A DNA stretch of 64,000 nucleotides from Cytophagaceae bacterium (lineage in GTDB: Bacteria; Bacteroidota; Bacteroidia; Cytophagales; Flexibacteraceae). Under the pieces are notes generated by a model. The model did no database searches. It saw nothing but the letters and a program-made list of their open reading frames with translations, and was not told the DNA's origin. Positions within the stretch are counted from its first letter, which is position 1. Each line of letters opens with the position of its first letter. The position numbers and the translations under genes are program-made. Location: positions 496,001-560,000 of the forward strand of contig CANGYH010000001.1 in NCBI GenBank assembly GCA_947458545.1. The letters are read 5' to 3'. Below, one piece after another: positions 27,401 to 35,163 of this stretch.

Positions 27401-27941
27401 AGACACAACCGTCTGCAAAGACATCCCCTGGCGCCTGCGCTCACCCGATGGCCTGTTTGCCAACTGGGGCAGAGACCCAGGCGGGTTCGACTTCCCTGAT
27501 GCCCGAGAGCAGGATATTGCCACCGGTGCCCTGACCCCAGACTCGTCCCGCGTAAAAGTGTGGCTGCGCGTAGAGTCTCCAGAGGGCTGCGTGTACACAG
27601 ATACCATCAGGTACCGCATAGAAAACTGCACCCCCGAGGTTGATGTACCCACCGCCTTTACGCCACAAAACGATGGCGTCAACGAGAAATGGGTACTCCG
27701 AACCTATTCCGTTAGCGACTCGGGCATACGCGTTTACGTTTACAACCGCTGGGGCCAGCAAGTGTACTTCGCAGGCTCGCTCCGCGAGCTGGAGAATAAC
27801 CCCTGGGACGGTACCTACAAAGGTCAGCCATGCCTTGCAGGTGCTTACCGTTACATCATCCTCTTTTCAGGGCCTAACAAAGACGACCAATCCATCGTCG
27901 ACAGTTTTGAGCGTAAAGGCACCGTAACCATCATCCGCTAG
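24453..27941 (+). CDS. Large T9SS type-B cargo protein (surface/adhesin-like)
   Basis: About 1162 aa from the ATG at 24453, which begins a good signal peptide (LRLLLLVFHLPFLSFG); the in-frame ATG at 24405 adds 16 residues that weaken it. The body is a string of beta-rich, Cys-containing modules with recurring patterns such as D-T-x-V-C-x-N-x-R-P-F-x-L (for example around 25800 and 26060), typical of Bacteroidota SprB-like or PKD/Ig-like surface proteins. The last 90 residues, from PTAFTPQNDGVNEKW to TVTIIR, form the type-B (gliding motility) C-terminal domain. A PorP/SprF gene follows 19 bases later, as expected for this class of T9SS substrate. Ligand unknown. Confidence 0.88.
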   Translation: MRLSLRLLLLVFHLPFLSFGQLNIGPDSNLCITTAPFQLRTNGNSFGGTWTSNPAGYVTPTGVFNPRAGIPFPPTGIEVTYTVAGQSGTRRFGIASFSPFVEAGKDTMVCAGVPLPLAIGMIPQPGITYRWWRQRPINGPGIPANGLDNTTNPRPTVNLPDVTGRDYRVKYFLGATPNNGGCTSYDSVIVTVFPRTSVQVRRPGLRIFCASNDTVLLPQGTPTYGLWYGAGIVNRYPGLFIPSRDIAGAVVLDYRTPCNVAPGQQNIFDTVFVLDPQSFSVDAGPNQEQCVNLDSLRLTGFPAGGRWIGPGIRADGWIVRPARSLAAPAPNNPTKWYKYCWPADTGVCKACDSMQITWKDYPNVRPANNLTLCNNDDPTELTGASPAGGIYTNQNPATAGLISGNTVAPGVRRYDNTVSVIRYTFTAPNGCSNFAESFVTINKIDTANVGSDTSVCANARSFNLTGATPQGGSWSSPDPRANNLFRPAGGSTIQPNPTVTGVFKYIYTIVARGCTSKDSLNITFLQAPQNIRALPRDTTVCANSRPFSLRGTPAGGKFFNRAGRTPAFGIDTVAGRFLPAPSLEGTQTIYYIVKSAQGCPGRDSLTVNVRPIPRVNLGTDLQICSMRPRDSIALGIDTITWSNGNRFTYQWSGSQGTQGLRGSLLRSKVFATLVNTDTGIVTRRYTLRVTNTTTNCTNTDTLAIAIVPRPQAIIIVPRDTAACQGDSITLVARRPLRELARYQYQWYTRNNVLTPRPTDSTFRLVVRESGRYFLRVFDTTQVSFGLCSDTTPRDRSINIRIKPRLNPTIAGKPDFCAKGQDTLIARPAFRQGQGVRYQWLRNGALIQNAVDTLYNARIVASYRVILTDSRFGVTCTDTSASVFADSITVPFNNVVVNGTDTTFSICANRLPFTVTAPIDSIAGRRNSFLYRWQDGSTRHFFTIDTTGNYFVQVFNQCGSATDTIRVSEVLPVPVNTILRSGFPDTTVCKDIPWRLRSPDGLFANWGRDPGGFDFPDAREQDIATGALTPDSSRVKVWLRVESPEGCVYTDTIRYRIENCTPEVDVPTAFTPQNDGVNEKWVLRTYSVSDSGIRVYVYNRWGQQVYFAGSLRELENNPWDGTYKGQPCLAGAYRYIILFSGPNKDDQSIVDSFERKGTVTIIR

Positions 27942-27960
27942 CCAGAGACCAAAGCCCAAG

Positions 27961-29019
27961 ATGAAAAAACTTCTAGCCCTCGGCTTGAGCCTCTGCCTGC
28001 TATCGGAAGCCCAAGCGCAAGACCCTCAGCTAAGCCAGTATTACGCAGCTCCGCTGTATCTGAACCCTGCCTTCACAGGCATTCACGACTACGACTGCCG
28101 CAAGCTGCCCGCCAGCCGCATTCGCTACATCGGCAACTTCCGCAGCCAGTGGAACGGCACCCATACTACCTACATGGGTTCTATTGACGGCCGCAACAAA
28201 AAAGGTAACTGGGGCTTCGGCGCCCTCGTCTTTCAAGACGTACAAGATATGTCTTCGGCCAGCGCGCCACCTCTCAAGACCTTTCAAGGAGCAGGCCTGG
28301 TCAGCTATCAGCTCGGCATCACAGGCTCGTGGCGCTTGCATAGCGGCGTGCAGCTAGCCTACATGCAGCAAACCTTCGACCCCAGCAACTACACTTTCCC
28401 AGATCAATACCGTATCCCCGGCCGCCTCTCGCCTACCAACGAGACCCTCAGAGGCGCTGGTGCAGCAGCTGCAGCACCTTCGGCTTCAGCCGGTATGCTC
28501 ATCTTCAACAGCGACTTCTACCTTGGCGGTGCCGTCCATCACATCAACCAACCTAATCTCACGGTTGTTGGAGGTTCGCCTTACCGCTACCCCATGAAGG
28601 TCGACGTGCACACCGGCTACCGTATCCCCTTCAAACGCTCCAAGGGCTTTGCCAAGCGTGGCTCAGAGAAAAGCATAACCCCCGTCATCCACTTCAAACG
28701 CCAGGGAAATGCCCAGCAGCTAGACGTCGGCACCTATCTAAACTACGAGCCACTCGTATTTGGCGCCTGGTATCGTGGCCTTCCCGTAGAGCGTACCCCA
28801 AGCGGGCGCCTGCAACAAGACGCCGTGGTCCTTTTGGCCGCCGTCCGTGCCCCGACAGACTATGGCCTCTTCAAAATCGGCCTCAGCTACGACTTTCCCG
28901 TCTCTTACGGAGCCGTCAATGCAGGCCGCACTTTCGAGTTCAGCCTCGCCTATCAGTTTATCGACGAGCGCTGCCGCAAGCGGATAAGCTACCGCGCCAT
29001 CCCCTGCCCGGGCATCTAA
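27961..29019 (+). CDS. PorP/SprF-family type IX secretion membrane protein
   Basis: 352 aa with a signal peptide ending in AQAQ. The opening DPQLSQYYAAPLYLNPAFTG is the diagnostic start of PorP/SprF proteins, predicted outer-membrane barrels. FRSQWNGTHTTYMGSIDG follows. SprF of Flavobacterium johnsoniae is needed to secrete the adhesin SprB, and many type-B cargos have their own copy. Position directly after the 1162-aa cargo gene (19-base gap) makes that cargo the probable partner. A strong terminator follows, so cargo and partner end one operon. Confidence 0.92.
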   Translation: MKKLLALGLSLCLLSEAQAQDPQLSQYYAAPLYLNPAFTGIHDYDCRKLPASRIRYIGNFRSQWNGTHTTYMGSIDGRNKKGNWGFGALVFQDVQDMSSASAPPLKTFQGAGLVSYQLGITGSWRLHSGVQLAYMQQTFDPSNYTFPDQYRIPGRLSPTNETLRGAGAAAAAPSASAGMLIFNSDFYLGGAVHHINQPNLTVVGGSPYRYPMKVDVHTGYRIPFKRSKGFAKRGSEKSITPVIHFKRQGNAQQLDVGTYLNYEPLVFGAWYRGLPVERTPSGRLQQDAVVLLAAVRAPTDYGLFKIGLSYDFPVSYGAVNAGRTFEFSLAYQFIDERCRKRISYRAIPCPGI

Positions 29020-29039
29020 ACCCGCCTAAACAAGCTAGT

Positions 29040-29073
29040 AGCGCCTGTCCCCCCAAGGATAGGCGCTTTTTTT
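29040..29073 (+). terminator. Intrinsic terminator after the PorP/SprF gene
   Basis: An 11-bp stem (29040-29050 with 29057-29067, one G-T pair) and a 6-base loop are followed by six T residues. It closes the cargo/PorP operon and runs up to the stop codon of the convergent anmK gene. Confidence 0.9.
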
Positions 29074-30112
29074 ATGGACAATACGTGCCCAACACAGCAG
29101 CGCCAGAGGCCCCTGTAACGGATGGGATATTACCCGGCAATCCACGCTGATACAGATACCCCAAATAGGCAAAGGCTATCGCCTCCTTAAAATCTACTAT
29201 TGCCCTTCCCGGCACCTCCACCGCCGCACCAGGCAACATAGCCCGCATACGATTTACCAAAAACGTGTTCAGCGCCCCACCGCCCGTAACCAGCAACCGC
29301 CCTCCCGCAACTTTGGGCGAAATGGCCCGCACCAGTTGCCCGGCCAAATGCTCCGTGTACGTCCGCAGTAAATCGGCAACATCAGCATCGGCAAAAGCCT
29401 CCAGAAGCGGTGCTACACGTTCGGCGACAAACTCTCTACCCAAAGACTTGGGCGGCGGCTGCGCAAAGTAGGCATCTGCGTTAAGGGCCTCCAACAACTC
29501 GGCAATCGCCCTGCCACTGGCGGCAATGGCACCCTCACTGTCGTAGGGCAACCCAAGCTGGTTGGCCAAATCATTCAAAACAGTATTGCAGGGGCAGATA
29601 TCAAATGCCACCATCGGCACCACCTGTGTCAGCGTCACGTTGGCAAAGCCGCCCAGGTTCAGGCAAGCATCATAGGCCCCGAACAAGTCCCGGTCGGCCA
29701 CAGGCACCAGGGGCGCTCCCTGTCCACCCAAGGCTACATCCGCACTTCTAAAGTCGTACACCACGGGCCTGGCCGCAGCCGCACGCAAGCTGGGCCCATG
29801 GCCAATCTGCAGGGTCATACCCTGCCGAGGCTCGTGGAAAACGGTGTGCCCATGGCTGGCTATCAGCACTGGGCCCGGTTCTTCTTCCACAAAATCGGCA
29901 CACAAACGGCCCAGGTAGGTGCCCAGCGCTCGGTCCAAGCGGATCAACTCCAGGCCAGAGAGTGTCGTGGCCTCCCGCAGGCGGCGCTCCCAATCGGAGG
30001 CATACGGCACCGTCTCGGCCTTCTCCACCACAAAGCGGCCATCCTCAAACCGACAAAGGGCAAGGTCCACCCCATCCAGCGAGGTACCACTCATAAGGCC
30101 GAGGTACTTCAT
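29072..30112 (-). CDS. anmK: Anhydro-N-acetylmuramic acid kinase
   Basis: 346 aa. AnmK phosphorylates anhydro-MurNAc released from peptidoglycan so it can be recycled. The N-terminal GLMSGTSLDGVDLAL is the family signature and ATP loop. Other marks are IASHGHTVFHEP, LGGQGAPLVPVAD with the catalytic Asp, LNLGGFANVT, and TGGGALNTFLVNRM near the C-terminus. Its ATG overlaps rarA by 4 bases. With the dipeptide epimerase at 48482, it points to active cell-wall recycling. Confidence 0.95.
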   Translation of the reverse strand: MKYLGLMSGTSLDGVDLALCRFEDGRFVVEKAETVPYASDWERRLREATTLSGLELIRLDRALGTYLGRLCADFVEEEPGPVLIASHGHTVFHEPRQGMTLQIGHGPSLRAAAARPVVYDFRSADVALGGQGAPLVPVADRDLFGAYDACLNLGGFANVTLTQVVPMVAFDICPCNTVLNDLANQLGLPYDSEGAIAASGRAIAELLEALNADAYFAQPPPKSLGREFVAERVAPLLEAFADADVADLLRTYTEHLAGQLVRAISPKVAGGRLLVTGGGALNTFLVNRMRAMLPGAAVEVPGRAIVDFKEAIAFAYLGYLYQRGLPGNIPSVTGASGAAVLGTYCP

Positions 30113-31302
30113 GCATCCTTAGGCTTTATGTCCAGAAAAACGGTGCCTGCCAGCGCATCTGGCAGGTATTGCTGGGCCACCCAGTTGCCAGGGTAGTCGT
30201 GCGGGTACTTATACCCAGCCCCATAGCCCAGCTCTTTCATCAACCCGGTAGGTGCATTGCGCAAGTGTAATGGCACGGGCAGATCGGGCTGCCGCCGCAC
30301 CGACTCTTGCGCCGCGTTTATAGCTTTATACGAGGCATTACTCTTGGCCGACCTTGCCAGATAAGCCGTACACTCCGCCAGAATAATGCGAGACTCCGGC
30401 CAGCCTACACGCTCGCATGCCTCGTAGGTGGCATTGGCCAGCAGCAGCGCGTTAGGGTTAGCCAGCCCGATATCCTCAGCCGCCAAGATGATAAGCCGCC
30501 TTGCAATAAACGTAACGCTCTCGCCCGACTCTACCATCCGCGCAAGCCAGTAGATGGCCGCATCAGCGTCTGACCCACGCACAGACTTGATAAAGGCAGA
30601 GATGATATCATAGTGCTGCTCACCCGTCTTGTCGTAAGACTGTAGCACCGTTTTTGCCACCTGCTCCACGGCTGCGGGCGTTATGGTGCCCTCGGTTGTA
30701 TCCAAGGTAGCCTCCAGCAGGTTGAGCAGCTTGCGCCCATCCCCGCCAGATAGGGCCATCAGGGCCTTGGCCGCCTCAGGCTCCACAAGCCTATCTGGGT
30801 AAAGCGCCAGGCCCCGGGCCAGCAGTTGCTCCAGGTCGGGCACGGTCAGGGCCTTCAAAGTGTACACCCGGCAGCGCGAGAGCAGCGCCTTGTTTACCTC
30901 AAAGCTGGGGTTTTCTGTTGTGACTCCTATCAGGATTATCGCCCCCTCCTCTACAGCGCCCAGCAAGGCATCCTGCTGGCCCTTGTTAAAGCGGTGAATC
31001 TCGTCGATAAACAACACCACAGGCTCTGCCTGCAACCGGGCCTGCTCCAGCACGGCCCGCACCTCCTTCACGCCACTGTCTATGGCAGACAGAAACTGCA
31101 CCGGCAGCCCGGCGGCCTCGCCCAGCAGGCGCCCCAAGGTGGTCTTCCCTACCCCCGGCGGCCCCCACAGCACCATAGAGTGCAGTTTGCCGCTTGCCGC
31201 CAGCTTGGCCAAAGCGCCGCCATCACCCACAAGGTGTTGCTGGCCCACCACATCTTGCAGGTGTTGGGGCCGTAGCCTTGCAGACAATGGCTTTGTATCC
31301 AT
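30109..31302 (-). CDS. rarA: Replication-associated recombination protein A (AAA+ ATPase)
   Basis: 397 aa, related to MgsA/WRNIP1, acting at stalled replication forks. The start PLSARLRPQHLQDVVGQQHL is typical. Walker A is LWGPPGVGKTTLG and Walker [13 protein letters not shown]; the sensor GVTTENPSFEVN and the C-terminal tetramerisation region (SDADAAIYWLARMVESGE, RLIILAAEDIGLANP) are all present. The gene lies 11 bases after tyrS and overlaps anmK, so tyrS-rarA-anmK form a likely operon. Confidence 0.95.
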   Translation of the reverse strand: MDTKPLSARLRPQHLQDVVGQQHLVGDGGALAKLAASGKLHSMVLWGPPGVGKTTLGRLLGEAAGLPVQFLSAIDSGVKEVRAVLEQARLQAEPVVLFIDEIHRFNKGQQDALLGAVEEGAIILIGVTTENPSFEVNKALLSRCRVYTLKALTVPDLEQLLARGLALYPDRLVEPEAAKALMALSGGDGRKLLNLLEATLDTTEGTITPAAVEQVAKTVLQSYDKTGEQHYDIISAFIKSVRGSDADAAIYWLARMVESGESVTFIARRLIILAAEDIGLANPNALLLANATYEACERVGWPESRIILAECTAYLARSAKSNASYKAINAAQESVRRQPDLPVPLHLRNAPTGLMKELGYGAGYKYPHDYPGNWVAQQYLPDALAGTVFLDIKPKDA

Positions 31303-31313
31303 ACCGGGTAAAG

Positions 31314-32615
31314 CTATACCGTGGGCAGCTCCAGCAAAAAGAAGTTCTTTTTGCCCTTCTGGCCAAGTATGTACTTGCCACAGAGCCGGTCCATGCCCGC
31401 CAACTGCTCTTGCCCGATAACCTTCTGCAGGTTCAAGGCAAGCCCACCGTTTTGGATAAACCTGCGGGCCTCGCCCTTGCTGGTAAAGAGCTTGTTGTCT
31501 GTACCGGCGCTAAGGCAATCCAGCAAATCGTCGCCGGGTTGGGTCAGGGCATAGTGCGGAACACCGTCCATCACATCCAGCAGGGTGGCTTCTGGCAAGG
31601 TTTGCCATGCAGCCCAGGTACCACCGCTAAAGAGCAAATCCGTCGCCTGCTGGGCTGCGGCCAAGGCCTCGGCACCATGTACCAATTGGGTCACCTGCTG
31701 GGCCAGCAACTTCTGTGCACCCCGTAGGTGCGGTGCCTGCCCGTGGGCCGCCATCGCCTCGGCAATCAACGGCTGGGTTAAAAACGTAAACCGCTTCAGG
31801 TGCCCTTCCACCTCATCGTCGCCCACGTTGAGCCAAAACTGGTAAAACCGGTAGGGGCTTGTTCGAGCAGGGTCTAGCCAGACGTTGCCGCCCTCTGACT
31901 TTCCAAACTTGCTTCCGTCTGCCTTCGTCACCAAAGGCGTGGTCAACACCTGGCCCTCGGCCTGGTCTAGCCTGCGCAGCATTTCTGTGCCGCTGGTCAT
32001 ATTGCCCCACTGGTCGGCACCGCCCATCTGCAGGGTTACCCCGTAGGCCCGGTGCAGGTGCACAAAGTCGAACCCCTGCAGCAGTTGATAGCTAAACTCC
32101 GTAAAGCTCAAACCCGTCTCCAGCCTAGACTTAACACTGTCCTTGGCCGACATATAGCTCACCGTCAGCGTTTTGCCCACATCCCGCAAAAAGTCTATCA
32201 CAGACATGGGCCCAAACCAATCGGCATTGTTTACCATCTGCACCGGGGCCCAGCCAGCTTCTCCCAGCATAGCTTGGGCATTCTGGTAGATGTGGGCCAG
32301 TTGGCCCGCAATGCCGCGCACGTTCTCGGCCACGGCCTCGGCCGTCTGCAGGGTGCGCTCGGCTGCCTTGCCGCTTGGGTCGCCAATCATACCCGTCGCC
32401 CCTCCCACCAGTGCCAGCGGCCGATGCCCGGCACGGGCAAAGTGCAGCAAAAGTTGCAGCGTGGCCAGATTGCCGATGTGCAGGCTAGGCGCCGTAGGGT
32501 CAAAGCCAATATAGCCTGCACGTGGGCCGGCTTGCAGGTGTGCTTCTAGGCCAGGCGTGGTCTGGTTGACCATGCCCCGCCATTGGAGTTCAGCTAAAAA
32601 GTCCGAATGGGGCAT
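31314..32615 (-). CDS. tyrS: Tyrosyl-tRNA synthetase
   Basis: 433 aa from the ATG at 32615; the longer frame has no conservation and would cross the promoter. Class I synthetase charging tRNA-Tyr. The HIGN at 46-49 is the HIGH motif, YQLLQGFDFVHLH and MGGADQWGNM belong to the tyrosine and tRNA sites, and KFGKSEGG replaces KMSKS. An S4-type RNA-binding domain forms the C-terminus (EARRFIQNGGLALN, GKKNFFLLEL). It starts a minus-strand operon and is divergent to holA. Confidence 0.96.
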   Translation of the reverse strand: MPHSDFLAELQWRGMVNQTTPGLEAHLQAGPRAGYIGFDPTAPSLHIGNLATLQLLLHFARAGHRPLALVGGATGMIGDPSGKAAERTLQTAEAVAENVRGIAGQLAHIYQNAQAMLGEAGWAPVQMVNNADWFGPMSVIDFLRDVGKTLTVSYMSAKDSVKSRLETGLSFTEFSYQLLQGFDFVHLHRAYGVTLQMGGADQWGNMTSGTEMLRRLDQAEGQVLTTPLVTKADGSKFGKSEGGNVWLDPARTSPYRFYQFWLNVGDDEVEGHLKRFTFLTQPLIAEAMAAHGQAPHLRGAQKLLAQQVTQLVHGAEALAAAQQATDLLFSGGTWAAWQTLPEATLLDVMDGVPHYALTQPGDDLLDCLSAGTDNKLFTSKGEARRFIQNGGLALNLQKVIGQEQLAGMDRLCGKYILGQKGKKNFFLLELPTV

Positions 32616-32622
32616 TGTACTG

Positions 32623-32630
32623 CAAAAGTA
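32623..32630 (-). promoter_or_regulatory. -7 box immediately before tyrS
   Basis: TACTTTTG on the minus strand is an exact TAnnTTTG match ending 7 bases before the tyrS ATG. I see no -33 TTG at the right distance. Transcription would begin at the start codon. Confidence 0.5.
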
Positions 32631-32685
32631 GGCCAGCCGCAGCCCCCCTTTTGCCCAACTGGCTGGCGTGGGCTGGGCCAAGCGG

Positions 32686-32693
32686 TATTTTTG
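32686..32693 (+). promoter_or_regulatory. -7 box before holA
   Basis: TATTTTTG fits TAnnTTTG exactly and ends 16 bases before the ATG at 32710. With the tyrS box on the other strand, the 94-bp gap holds two divergent promoters. Confidence 0.5.
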
Positions 32694-32709
32694 CCTGGCA
32701 ACCCACTGT

Positions 32710-33750
32710 ATGGCCAAATCCGCAGAGCGCACCGTACAAAGCCTGGCAGACGAGCGCCTGTTCCAGCAACCCGTCTATTTCTTGCAAGGCGACGAGCCCT
32801 ACTACATAGACGCACTGGTAGATAAACTGGCCGAGTCCGTCGTTCCCGAAGCCGAGCGCTCTTTCAACCTCGCCGTGCTTTTCGGCAAAGACGTCACCAT
32901 GCAGCAGGTGCTTACAGAGGCGCGGCAGTTCCCCTTTATGGGCGACAAGCGCCTTGTCGTCGTCAAAGAGGCGCAAATGATGGACAGCCTCAACCGAGGC
33001 GACGACGGCCCTAACCAACTAGAAAAATACCTTGAGAACCCCCAGCTTTCCACCGTCCTAGTCTTCGCCTTCAAAGGCAAATCGCTAGACGGCCGCAAGA
33101 GCCTGGCCACCAAGCTCAAAAACAAGGGGTGCCTCTTCAGCAGCCCCAAACTGCCAGACTGGGACGTTAAAGGCCTGGAGGCAGCCGTCCAAAGCCTTTG
33201 CGCCCAGGCAGGCATCCGAATAGACCGGTCCGCCGTCGGCCGCCTGGCCCAGTTCGTAGGCAACGACATGGCCCGCCTCTCCAACGAGATCGCCAAGCTC
33301 AAGATTGCCGTACCCGCCAACGCCGCCATTACTGAAGAGAACGTACTGACATACATCGGCGTCAGCAAAGACTACTCCATCTTCGAGTTCCAAAAAGCCC
33401 TGGCCCAGAAAGACTTTGCCACCTCCCTCAAGCTGGCCCACTACTACGCCCGCAACGAGAAAGAGCACCACATCCTCAAAGAGCTGGCCTTCCTGGCTAC
33501 CTTTTTTACCCGGTTACTCATCCTGCAGAGCTACCGGCAAAAGGGCGGCAATATCCCTGATATGTCCACCCTCGGCTTCAAACCCACGCCCGACATGGAC
33601 CGCGCACTGCAGACATATTCTTTGCAGAGCCTGATGGGCATCATCCACATCCTGGCCGAGGCAGACCGCACCGCCAAAGGCGCAGGCCCCATACCTATGG
33701 ACAATGCCGAAATCTGGCCCTGGCTCGTAGCCCGCATCTTCGAGGCCTGA
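32710..33750 (+). CDS. holA: DNA polymerase III subunit delta
   Basis: 346 aa from the ATG at 32710, since the upstream extension is not conserved-looking and contains the promoter box. The delta subunit opens the sliding clamp within the clamp loader. The beginning QQPVYFLQGDEPYYIDALVD is the usual HolA N-terminus. ARQFPFMGDKRLVVVKEA, LEKYLENPQLSTVLVF and VGNDMARLSNEIAKL match the AAA+-like domains, and the C-terminal collar domain follows. Divergent from tyrS, and 13 bases upstream of the CNNM/CorC gene. Confidence 0.92.
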   Translation: MAKSAERTVQSLADERLFQQPVYFLQGDEPYYIDALVDKLAESVVPEAERSFNLAVLFGKDVTMQQVLTEARQFPFMGDKRLVVVKEAQMMDSLNRGDDGPNQLEKYLENPQLSTVLVFAFKGKSLDGRKSLATKLKNKGCLFSSPKLPDWDVKGLEAAVQSLCAQAGIRIDRSAVGRLAQFVGNDMARLSNEIAKLKIAVPANAAITEENVLTYIGVSKDYSIFEFQKALAQKDFATSLKLAHYYARNEKEHHILKELAFLATFFTRLLILQSYRQKGGNIPDMSTLGFKPTPDMDRALQTYSLQSLMGIIHILAEADRTAKGAGPIPMDNAEIWPWLVARIFEA

Positions 33751-33763
33751 TCTTTACACCTCT

Positions 33764-35077
33764 ATGTGGGTAGAAGTCATCATCATCCTGCTGCTCTTCT
33801 TGCTGAACGGAGTCTTCAGCATGGCAGAGATTGCCATCGTCAGTGCCCGCAAAGTCCGCCTAGAGGGCATGGCCAAAAAGGGCAGCAAAGGCGCAAAAGC
33901 AGCCCTTGAGCTGTCTGCCGATCCTACGCGGTTTCTATCAACCGTTCAGGTGGGCATTACCCTCATCGGGGTGCTCACCGGCTTTTACTCCGGTTCTGTC
34001 TTTTCTGACAACGTGGCTGCCTGGCTGGCCTCCGTGGGCATACCGCCCAACTACACGGCAGGTATGGCTGTGGGCCTGGTGCTGCTTGTCACAACCTACC
34101 TATCCCTCGTCCTTGGCGAGCTGGTGCCCAAGAAAATAGGCCTCCTGAGCCCGGAGCGCATTGCCGCAGGGGCAGCCTTGCCCATGGCCTGGGTCAGCCG
34201 CATCAGCGCCCCGGCCGTGCTGCTTCTCACGGCCTCTACCAACTTCATCATCCGCATCTTCCGCCTAAAACCCAGCAACGACGCCGAAGTCACAGAAGAG
34301 GAAGTTAAAAGCCTCATCGCACAAGGCGCCAGCACCGGCACCTTCGAAAAAATTGAGCAAAGCCTCGTAGAGCGCGTCTTCCACTTCTCAGACCGGAATG
34401 TGGGCAGCCTGATGACAAACCGCACCGAGGTCGCCTGGGTAGATGTTACCGACCCTACCGAGGCACTCGTTGAAGAACTCAAAACCACCCGCCACAGCCA
34501 TCTGCTGCTCTGTAACGGATCGCTAGACGAAGTGCAGGGCGTCCTCAACGTACGCCAGGCCATCACCTACTTGCTCAACCACCCCGGCCAGCACCTCGCG
34601 CTTGATGCGCTGGCGGCCAAACCTATGTACGTGCCAGATAGTATGGGCGTGCTCCGGATGGTAGAAAAGCTGCGAGAAAAACGCCAGCACCTGGCCATCG
34701 TCGTCAACGAGTTTGGGGCCGTACAAGGTGTAATTACCCAGACCGACGTTTTCGATGGCCTCCTCAACGATGCCCAGCTCAACACAGACGAGGGCGAGCG
34801 CACCATCGTCAAACGGCCAGATGGTAGCTACCTCATAGACGGCACCTTGCCCTATGCCGACTTCCTGGCATTTTTCGACCTGGATGACGAGGCCGAGCCC
34901 GTGGGCTTCTACACGCTGGCAGGTCTGTTTCTGGCCCAGTTCAAACAAATACCCCAAGTGGGCGACGCCATCGAATGGCGCAACATCCGCCTAGAGGTCA
35001 TAGACCTCGACGGAAAGCGTATAGACAAAATACTCCTCACCCCGCCTGCCCAGGATCTTTCAGCAGAAGACGCCTAA
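33764..35077 (+). CDS. CNNM/CorC-family membrane protein (hemolysin-like)
   Basis: 437 aa. Residues 1-180 form the CNNM (DUF21) membrane domain (LLFLLNGVFSMAEIAIVSAR, TVQVGITLIGVLTG, LGELVPKKIGLLSPERI). Two CBS domains follow (about 205-330), then a CorC/HlyC domain at about 345-430 (EAEPVGFYTLAGLFLAQF, IEWRNIRLEVIDLDGKRID). Members export magnesium or cobalt or protect cells from metal stress; the name hemolysin is historical. The gene starts 13 bases after holA and is probably co-transcribed. Confidence 0.9.
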   Translation: MWVEVIIILLLFLLNGVFSMAEIAIVSARKVRLEGMAKKGSKGAKAALELSADPTRFLSTVQVGITLIGVLTGFYSGSVFSDNVAAWLASVGIPPNYTAGMAVGLVLLVTTYLSLVLGELVPKKIGLLSPERIAAGAALPMAWVSRISAPAVLLLTASTNFIIRIFRLKPSNDAEVTEEEVKSLIAQGASTGTFEKIEQSLVERVFHFSDRNVGSLMTNRTEVAWVDVTDPTEALVEELKTTRHSHLLLCNGSLDEVQGVLNVRQAITYLLNHPGQHLALDALAAKPMYVPDSMGVLRMVEKLREKRQHLAIVVNEFGAVQGVITQTDVFDGLLNDAQLNTDEGERTIVKRPDGSYLIDGTLPYADFLAFFDLDDEAEPVGFYTLAGLFLAQFKQIPQVGDAIEWRNIRLEVIDLDGKRIDKILLTPPAQDLSAEDA

Positions 35078-35119
35078 CCAGGCCGCCCAAAAGGGCCCTG
35101 CGCTTGCCTGCCCGCTGCC

Positions 35120-35154
35120 TACTTTTGCAGGCAGACACCTGGCAGGGCCAGGTG
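35120..35154 (+). promoter_or_regulatory. -7 box and 5' leader hairpin before rfbB
   Basis: TACTTTTG at 35120-35127 matches the -7 consensus. The predicted start of transcription would fall just before a perfect 8-bp hairpin (CACCTGGC, 3-base loop, GCCAGGTG; 35136-35154), which ends 9 bases before the rfbB ATG at 35164. The hairpin could protect the mRNA 5' end or limit ribosome access. It lacks a T tail and is therefore not a terminator. Confidence 0.4.
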
Positions 35155-35163
35155 CCCTTCGGC

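Noticed and set aside
33764-35077. Calling the CNNM/CorC protein a hemolysin
   Set aside because: The name is historical; domains indicate a metal-ion-related membrane protein, not a toxin.
34975-35163. N-terminal extension of RfbB overlapping the CorC gene
   Set aside because: The Rossmann motif begins right after the ATG at 35164; the extension is out-of-frame CorC sequence.
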